From: an uncultured Neomegalonema sp. | Lineage (GTDB): Bacteria; Pseudomonadota; Alphaproteobacteria; Rhodobacterales; Rhodobacteraceae | NCBI GenBank assembly: GCA_937958625.1 | Contig: CALGNO010000061.1 | Span: 1 to 55,385, forward strand | Direction: 5' to 3' | Length of the DNA stretch: 55,385 bases | Part shown: positions 50,870 through 55,385 of the stretch, piece after piece | How positions within the stretch are numbered: position 1 is the first letter of the stretch | Layout: each line of letters opens with the position of its first letter | The notes under the pieces: model-generated | What the model saw: the letters and a program-made list of their open reading frames with translations, nothing else | The model's database searches: none | What the model was told of the DNA's origin: nothing | Position numbers and translations under genes: made by a program

Positions 50870-51745
50870 ATGAGCCGGTTCACATCCCTAGCACGGGCGA
50901 AGATCAACCTGTTTCTGCACGTGACCGGGCGTCGGGATGACGGGTATCACCTGCTCGACAGCCTCGTCGGATTTGCCGATTTCGGCGACAAGGTAACGGT
51001 TAGCGAGAGCCGCGGTCTACATCTCGCGATAGACGGCCCCTTTTCATCCGATTTGCACGTCGACGACGATAACCTCGTGCTGCAAGCGGCCAAGGCACTG
51101 CAATCCTGGGCGGAAAATGCCGGCTATGAAGCCGACGGTGCCTCGTTGGTGTTGGAAAAGAACCTGCCGATTGCGTCGGGCATCGGCGGAGGGTCGGCGG
51201 ATGCGGCGGCGGCCCTGCGCGCGCTGACGACGCTTTGGCGGCTGACGGTGCCGATCCCCGATATGCACGAGATAGCCGTCGGCCTTGGTGCCGATGTGCC
51301 CGTTTGCCTCTCCAGCCGTTCGCGGATCATGCGCGGTGTCGGTGACGTTCTTGAGGAGGCCCCGGACCTGCCCCCGGCATGGGTGGTCATGGCCAATCCC
51401 ATGCAATCTGTCTCGACGCCGGACGTCTTTAAGGCGCTGAGGATTCGTAAGGCGGCGTCGCCGCCGCACATGCCGGATCACTTTGCCACGGTGCGGGATT
51501 TCGGCAATTGGCTGGACGCATCGACACGAAATGACCTCGAAGCGCCCGCCCGCCGTTTTGCGTCGGAAATCGACGCGGTCTTACTGGCGTTGAAGACGTC
51601 AATCGGCGTGCAGATTGCCCGCATGTCAGGATCGGGGGCGACGTGCTTCGGCCTGTTCGAGTCCGAAAAAGAAGCCAAGATGGCCGAGGCGACCTTGCGC
51701 CGTCGCCATAGCGAATGGTGGGTAACGGCGGCGACGCTGCGATAG
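50870..51745 (+). CDS. ispE: 4-diphosphocytidyl-2-C-methyl-D-erythritol kinase IspE
   Basis: ATP-dependent kinase of the MEP isoprenoid pathway, GHMP fold, 291 residues. ARAKINLFLHVTGRRDDGYHLLDS is the family start with the catalytic Lys, IASGIGGGSADAAAALRAL is the ATP-binding motif, and ISGSGATCFGLFE-type glycine loop (MSGSGATCFG) closes the domain. The protein feeds precursors to the polyprenyl synthase encoded next, which is convergent (3-base gap). The Rhodobacterales order TPR protein-ispE is broken here by the island upstream. Confidence 0.95.
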   Translation: MSRFTSLARAKINLFLHVTGRRDDGYHLLDSLVGFADFGDKVTVSESRGLHLAIDGPFSSDLHVDDDNLVLQAAKALQSWAENAGYEADGASLVLEKNLPIASGIGGGSADAAAALRALTTLWRLTVPIPDMHEIAVGLGADVPVCLSSRSRIMRGVGDVLEEAPDLPPAWVVMANPMQSVSTPDVFKALRIRKAASPPHMPDHFATVRDFGNWLDASTRNDLEAPARRFASEIDAVLLALKTSIGVQIARMSGSGATCFGLFESEKEAKMAEATLRRRHSEWWVTAATLR

Positions 51746-51748
51746 CGG

Positions 51749-52762
51749 TCAGTGATCGCGGTCCACGACATAGCCGACTAAGTCATCGAGATCGTCCCGC
51801 AGCGCGCTTGGGGGAAAAGTGCGGATGGCGGCGCGGGCCTCGTCGCCATAGCGCCGTGCATCGTCCAGCGCGCCGGTGATTGCGCCGTGGCGATTGAGCA
51901 GCGCCATGGCGTGCTCGAAATCTCCGTCTTCCTGACGGCGTTTTTCGACAGTGCGGTGCCAGAATGCGCGCTCCTCGTCATCGGCGGCGGCATAGGCGCG
52001 CAGGACGGGTTGAGTGACTTTGCCTTCGCGGAAATCATCCCCCGCATCCTTGCCGATGGTCCCCGCCTTGCCCGCGTAATCGAGCGCGTCATCGGCGAGT
52101 TGAAACGCGACGCCGAGCCGGTCGCCATAGGTATGCAGCGCGCGCCTTTGTTCCGCCGAAACCTCAGCCAGAACGCCCCCGACCTCTGCGGCGGCAGAAA
52201 AGAGCGCGGCGGTCTTTGCCCGGATCACCGCCAGATGTTCGGCTTCGGTGGTCGCGAGGTTATTGGCCGTGACCAGTTGCATCACCTCGCCCTCGGAGAT
52301 GATGGCCGAGGTCGCCGACAGAATATCCAGAACCTCGATCGACCCGGTCTGGACCATCAGCTGAAACGCACGGCTGAACAGAAAATCACCGACCAGAATG
52401 CTGGGCTTGTTGCCAAAGACGGTATTCGCCGCCGGTTTCCCGCGCCGCAGGGCGCTGCCATCCACCACGTCATCGTGGAGCAGGGTGGCCGAGTGGATGA
52501 ACTCCACCGCCGCTGCCAGCCGGATATGATCCGCGCCCGCGTATCCGCACAGGCGCGCTGCCGCTAGGGTCAGGACCGGGCGCACCCGCTTGCCGCCCGC
52601 CTTGACCAGATGCGCGGCGACCTGGGGTATCAGCGGGGTCGAGCTGTTCATATGCTCGGCGAGGGCGTCATCGACCGCGGCAAGGTCATCGGCCAGCGTT
52701 GCGGCCAGCCGCTCCATCGGGGCCTGGGTCCGTCGATCATTTGCAAGCGTAGCGGTGGTCAT
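51749..52762 (-). CDS. ispB: Polyprenyl diphosphate synthase
   Basis: Trans-prenyltransferase that builds the ubiquinone side chain from IPP and an allylic starter. It is 337 residues. The first Asp-rich motif is LLHDDVVDGSALRRG, the second is FQLADDALDYAG, and GGKRVRPVLTLAAARL is the IPP-binding block. The chain length (octa-, nona- or decaprenyl) cannot be set from the sequence alone; the symbol ispB is given on family grounds. It is convergent with ispE and divergent from the DUF2007 gene with a 74-base gap. Confidence 0.93.
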   Translation of the reverse strand: MTTATLANDRRTQAPMERLAATLADDLAAVDDALAEHMNSSTPLIPQVAAHLVKAGGKRVRPVLTLAAARLCGYAGADHIRLAAAVEFIHSATLLHDDVVDGSALRRGKPAANTVFGNKPSILVGDFLFSRAFQLMVQTGSIEVLDILSATSAIISEGEVMQLVTANNLATTEAEHLAVIRAKTAALFSAAAEVGGVLAEVSAEQRRALHTYGDRLGVAFQLADDALDYAGKAGTIGKDAGDDFREGKVTQPVLRAYAAADDEERAFWHRTVEKRRQEDGDFEHAMALLNRHGAITGALDDARRYGDEARAAIRTFPPSALRDDLDDLVGYVVDRDH

Positions 52763-52836
52763 TCGATCAGCCTTTGACTATCCCTGTGCGACACCAATGG
52801 TGGTGCGCGGCGAGCAACATTGAAGTGACTGGACGC

Positions 52837-53061
52837 ATGGAAGAGCTTCTCAAGACCACCGATCCGACGATTATCAGCGCCGCGACGGCGTATCTCAAGG
52901 CGGAAGGTATAGAAGCCATCGTTTTCGACGTCCATATGAGCGTGCTGGAGGGCAGCATCGGCATTTTGCCGCGCCGCCTGATGGTGCATGACGACGATCT
53001 GATCCGAGCGCGGCGTCTGATGGCCTTGCTGGACATCGAAACGACACCTGAGACGCAGTGA
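52837..53061 (+). CDS. DUF2007 family small protein
   Basis: A 74-residue protein starting MEELLKTTDPTIISAATAYL and containing EGIEAIVFDVHMSVLEGSIG and PRRLMVHDDDLIRARRLM, which match the DUF2007 (putative signal-transducing) domain with its ferredoxin-like fold. The ATG at 52837 was chosen on homology; earlier in-frame codons to 52774 overlap the promoter area of the polyprenyl synthase. Its stop overlaps the GTG of the methyltransferase (GTGA), so they are coupled. Function is unknown. Confidence 0.9.
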   Translation: MEELLKTTDPTIISAATAYLKAEGIEAIVFDVHMSVLEGSIGILPRRLMVHDDDLIRARRLMALLDIETTPETQ

Positions 53062-53813
53062 TAGGGTTCGCCGATAGCGCTCTCGCAACACACGATTTTC
53101 TCGATGGCCGAGTGCGAGCGCGCCAGCCCCGTGCCGGATACAGGTCCGGGGTCGATGCCGTCTATCTGGCGGCGGCGGCTCCGGCAAAACCGGGCCAGAC
53201 GGTGCTCGATCTTGGCACGGGCGCGGGGGTCGCGGCCCTATGCCTCGGGGCGCGCGTCGCCGGAATGTCGCTGCACGGGCTAGAAATCGACGCCGACTAC
53301 GCCGCCCTTGCCGAGTCGAACGGGGTCGATGCCGGGACAAAGATCACGATCTGGTGTGGAAACGTCGCCGATCCGCCCTCGGGTTTGCGGGCGCTCAGTT
53401 TCGACGGAGTGATCGCCAACCCGCCTTACTTCCGTTCGGGGGCGTACCTGGCCAGCGATGCCAAAGGTCATGCCCATTCCGAGGTCGTGCCGCTATCCGT
53501 CTGGATTAATTGTGCTCTGCGGCGGCTAAAGCCCGGTGGATGGCTGACGATCATCCAGCGGGCAGAGCGCCTGTCCGAGATCATCACGTCGCTCGCGGGC
53601 CGTGCCGGGGATATTCGGATCAAGCCGATTGCGGGCCGCGCCGGGCGCGATGCCAGCCGTGTCCTCGTGACGGCGCGCAAGGGAGGCAAAGGCCCCCTCG
53701 TCCTCGCCGCCCCGTTGATCGAACATGCGGGCGCGGCACACCTGCGCGACGGCGATGACTTTACCGAAGAGGCCCGCGCCATCCTGCGCGACGGGGCGGC
53801 GCTGGTCTTTTGA
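53058..53813 (+). CDS. tRNA1(Val) A37 N6-methyltransferase-like protein
   Basis: A 251-residue SAM-dependent class I methyltransferase of the TrmN6/YfiC group. The SAM loop is VLDLGTGAGVAALCLG, and the adenine-N6 motif NPPYFRSG is present in FDGVIANPPYF. The GYRSGVDAVYLAAAAP block upstream is also typical. The N6-adenine motif fits tRNA or rRNA modification, but the substrate is inferred from family only. The GTG at 53058 overlaps the DUF2007 stop. It is convergent with dinB (22-base gap). Confidence 0.92.
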   Translation: MIGFADSALATHDFLDGRVRARQPRAGYRSGVDAVYLAAAAPAKPGQTVLDLGTGAGVAALCLGARVAGMSLHGLEIDADYAALAESNGVDAGTKITIWCGNVADPPSGLRALSFDGVIANPPYFRSGAYLASDAKGHAHSEVVPLSVWINCALRRLKPGGWLTIIQRAERLSEIITSLAGRAGDIRIKPIAGRAGRDASRVLVTARKGGKGPLVLAAPLIEHAGAAHLRDGDDFTEEARAILRDGAALVF

Positions 53814-53835
53814 TCGGGCGCGGGCAGGGGCACTC

Positions 53836-55152
53836 TCAGTCGCGGAATTCCTCCTTTGCCGGGATCCGTCCGAAGGCGATTTTTGCGCCCGTGTATTTGG
53901 TCATGTGGCGTGGTCTCTCGCCATAAGTGACGGTGTCCTGGCCAAATCTCTGATTGAGCGCATCAACTGCCGAGCACAGGTTTTCGCGGCTACTCCTGAT
54001 CCCCGATGCCGGTCTGTCCTCGAACAGATCGGCGGTGTGCCCGGATCGGTCGATCATGTGGCCGAGCATGACGCTGACGGAGACAGGTCTTTCCGGGTGT
54101 ATTTGTTGCCACAATGTTCTTAATGCTTCGAGCAGGTCGAAGGTATCCTGTGTCGCTCGGAATGACAGCGAACGACTCAGGCGACCACACGCATCGAATT
54201 TCACGGAAACATGCAGTATTTCCGCAAGATAGCCGTCCCGGCGGAGGCGCGTCGCGGCCTTAATCAGCAATCTGCGCGCAACCAGCCGCGCGCCCTCGGG
54301 GGTCCGGTTGCCGCCCGACAGGATCTGTCCGTGGCCGAGGGAGTGCTTGTCGGTCTCGGGGTCGGGGATGTCATGGCCGCGCAGGGCGAGGATGAACCGC
54401 TCACCGTTTACGTTATTCCAGAGCTTGCGCGCTTGTTTCGGTTGCAAGTCGTAGAGATCGGCGATGGTCGAGATTCCGGCGCCGATCAGTCGCCTCTCCA
54501 TCCGCTTGCCGATGCCTGGGAGGTCGCCGAGATCATGCCCGGCCAGTTTTTCGGGCATGACCTCGGGGGTCAGCCATTCGAGTCCATCGGGCTTTTTCAT
54601 CTCTCCGGCCATCTTTGCGAGCAGTTTGCTGGAGCCAAGCCCGATGGAGCAGCGCATCGCCTCTCCTACCCGTTTGGCAATCGAGCGGCGCATGGCTTCG
54701 CCCAGTTCCATCGCCGTTGCCAGATTTCGCTCGCGGCCAAGCAGACGCACGGAAACTTCATCGACGGAATGGGCATTCTGGATCGGATGAACCCGTTCGA
54801 TGGCCTCGATAATGCGGTGGTGATAATCGACGTAGAGGTCGTGCTTGGCTTCGCGAAATTCGATGGCGGGGCAGAGCGCGCGGGCTTCTGCCTTTCGGGT
54901 GCCGACGCCTATTCCGCACGCCTTGGCCTCGTAACTGGCGGCGATGCAGCAGGCACCGGGCTTATCGACGGTGACGATGCCGACGGGCCTGCCGCGCAGG
55001 CAAGGCTCCTCCTGCTGCGCGACCGACGCGAAATATGCGTTCATATCAAGGAAGAGGTAGTTGACGTGAAGCGTTGAAATCAGATGATCTTCGCGTCTTT
55101 GAGCGAAATTCTCCATCGCCCGTAGCCGGGATAGTTCGCCGACATCCTGCAT
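53836..55152 (-). CDS. dinB: Y-family DNA polymerase (DinB/Pol IV-like)
   Basis: Error-prone translesion polymerase, 438 residues. The first catalytic Asp lies in YLFLDMNAYFASVAQQE, and the Asp-Glu pair in AHSVDEVSVRLLG; HhH block DLPGIGKRMERRLIGAG and the little-finger region follow. The N-terminus is about 25 residues longer than standard DinB, with a non-standard start and an Asn/Tyr in place of the usual DMDAFF, so it may be a divergent paralogue rather than the main Pol IV. The ATG at 55152 has GAAGGAT 7 bases upstream. No LexA box could be defined. Confidence 0.9.
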   Translation of the reverse strand: MQDVGELSRLRAMENFAQRREDHLISTLHVNYLFLDMNAYFASVAQQEEPCLRGRPVGIVTVDKPGACCIAASYEAKACGIGVGTRKAEARALCPAIEFREAKHDLYVDYHHRIIEAIERVHPIQNAHSVDEVSVRLLGRERNLATAMELGEAMRRSIAKRVGEAMRCSIGLGSSKLLAKMAGEMKKPDGLEWLTPEVMPEKLAGHDLGDLPGIGKRMERRLIGAGISTIADLYDLQPKQARKLWNNVNGERFILALRGHDIPDPETDKHSLGHGQILSGGNRTPEGARLVARRLLIKAATRLRRDGYLAEILHVSVKFDACGRLSRSLSFRATQDTFDLLEALRTLWQQIHPERPVSVSVMLGHMIDRSGHTADLFEDRPASGIRSSRENLCSAVDALNQRFGQDTVTYGERPRHMTKYTGAKIAFGRIPAKEEFRD

Positions 55153-55330
55153 ACAGAAATCCTTCGCGACTCACATACGAACAAATAAAAAACATTTGTG
55201 CAAAAAAGACAAACTTTCAAATGGAATCTCATCCATGCTTGATAAGTTATACCAATGGCGAGTGACTGTGACTCAGGATGGATTCCCAAAGTGCGGATAA
55301 TCTGCTTCGATGTGGCAAAGGAGATTTGCC

Positions 55331-55385
55331 ATGCCAGCCAGTGTCCCTCTTCGAGTTGATTTCCCATCCTCGGAACTGCGCGTTC
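55331..55385 (+). mobile_element. Probable IS630-type transposase, first 18 codons
   Basis: An ATG at 55331 with AAGGAG 7 bases upstream opens a frame to the window end: MPASVPLRVDFPSSELRV. This looks like the beginning of IS630-family transposases, which often start M-x-x-P-x-P-L-R-x-D-F...LR. The element's left terminal repeat would lie between the dinB start and 55331, but it cannot be defined without the right end. Only 18 residues are visible, so the identification is tentative. Confidence 0.5.

Noticed and set aside
55080-55367. 95-codon minus-strand frame over the dinB start region
   Set aside because: It overlaps the dinB N-terminus in another frame and the probable transposase start on the other strand; no homology seen.
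1-55385. tRNA, rRNA or well-defined riboswitch genes
   Set aside because: Most gaps are shorter than 150 bases, and I saw no tRNA cloverleaf, rRNA segment or recognisable riboswitch consensus; a dedicated covariance search would be decisive.

Overview
The window is about 55 kb of GC-rich alphaproteobacterial chromosome. Gene content and order point to the Rhodobacterales/Rhodobacteraceae: murA-DUF2948-hisD-UPF0262, infA-maf-RNase G/E, dnaB-alr-MlaE/MlaF-PqiA-radA-cvpA-purF, rplM-rpsI, and ispE/polyprenyl synthase/DUF2007/TrmN6-like methyltransferase. No plasmid, phage, rRNA, tRNA or CRISPR signature was seen. The species cannot be named from the sequence alone.

Layout. 1-7.5 kb: the 3' end of fabG; a murA-led operon on the minus strand (murA, DUF2948, hisD, UPF0262) whose genes overlap by 1-4 bases; then a VOC protein, a flavin amine oxidase, nth and two small envelope proteins. 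7.8-16.5 kb: a long plus-strand housekeeping run (dnaB, alr, Mla-type lipid transporter, PqiA-like protein, radA, cvpA, purF). 16.5-21.6 kb: two tandem DUF2147 secreted proteins, the minus-strand operon infA-maf-RNase G/E-EI24, an AlkA-like glycosylase and gluQ. 21.8-28 kb: a DUF2188/histone-H1-like protein, an AT-richer DUF3800 gene, rplM-rpsI, murI, argC, a YihY/BrkB protein and ccmE. 28.1-33.3 kb: a divergent inositol-type catabolic cluster (iolG-iolE-Gfo/Idh against iolD).

33.3-35.7 kb is clearly foreign. It is very AT-rich and holds a tandem duplication of a small membrane-anchored protein gene (first copy frameshifted), an orphan RTX repeat fragment, and an unrecognised coiled-coil membrane protein. 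36-42.8 kb returns to core genes: a zinc-ribbon membrane protein, ETF-quinone oxidoreductase, a formate/nitrite-type transporter, dapF and a large periplasmic TPR protein.

42.8-50.7 kb separates the TPR gene from ispE and looks like an accessory island. It holds a BTAD/SARP-like regulator, an unknown protein overlapping an animal-type haem peroxidase, a divergent membrane-anchored caspase-like protease, a YcaO-domain protein and a Cys-rich secreted protein. I have no described system that matches this set, so it is the best candidate here for something new; the functional link is inference. 50.8-53.8 kb is core again (ispE, polyprenyl synthase, DUF2007, methyltransferase). The window ends with a Y-family polymerase (dinB) and the first codons of a probable IS630-type transposase.

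Two copies of a palindromic dispersed repeat (about 9.4-9.5 kb and 45.1 kb) and another large palindrome (0.6-0.7 kb) lie between genes.
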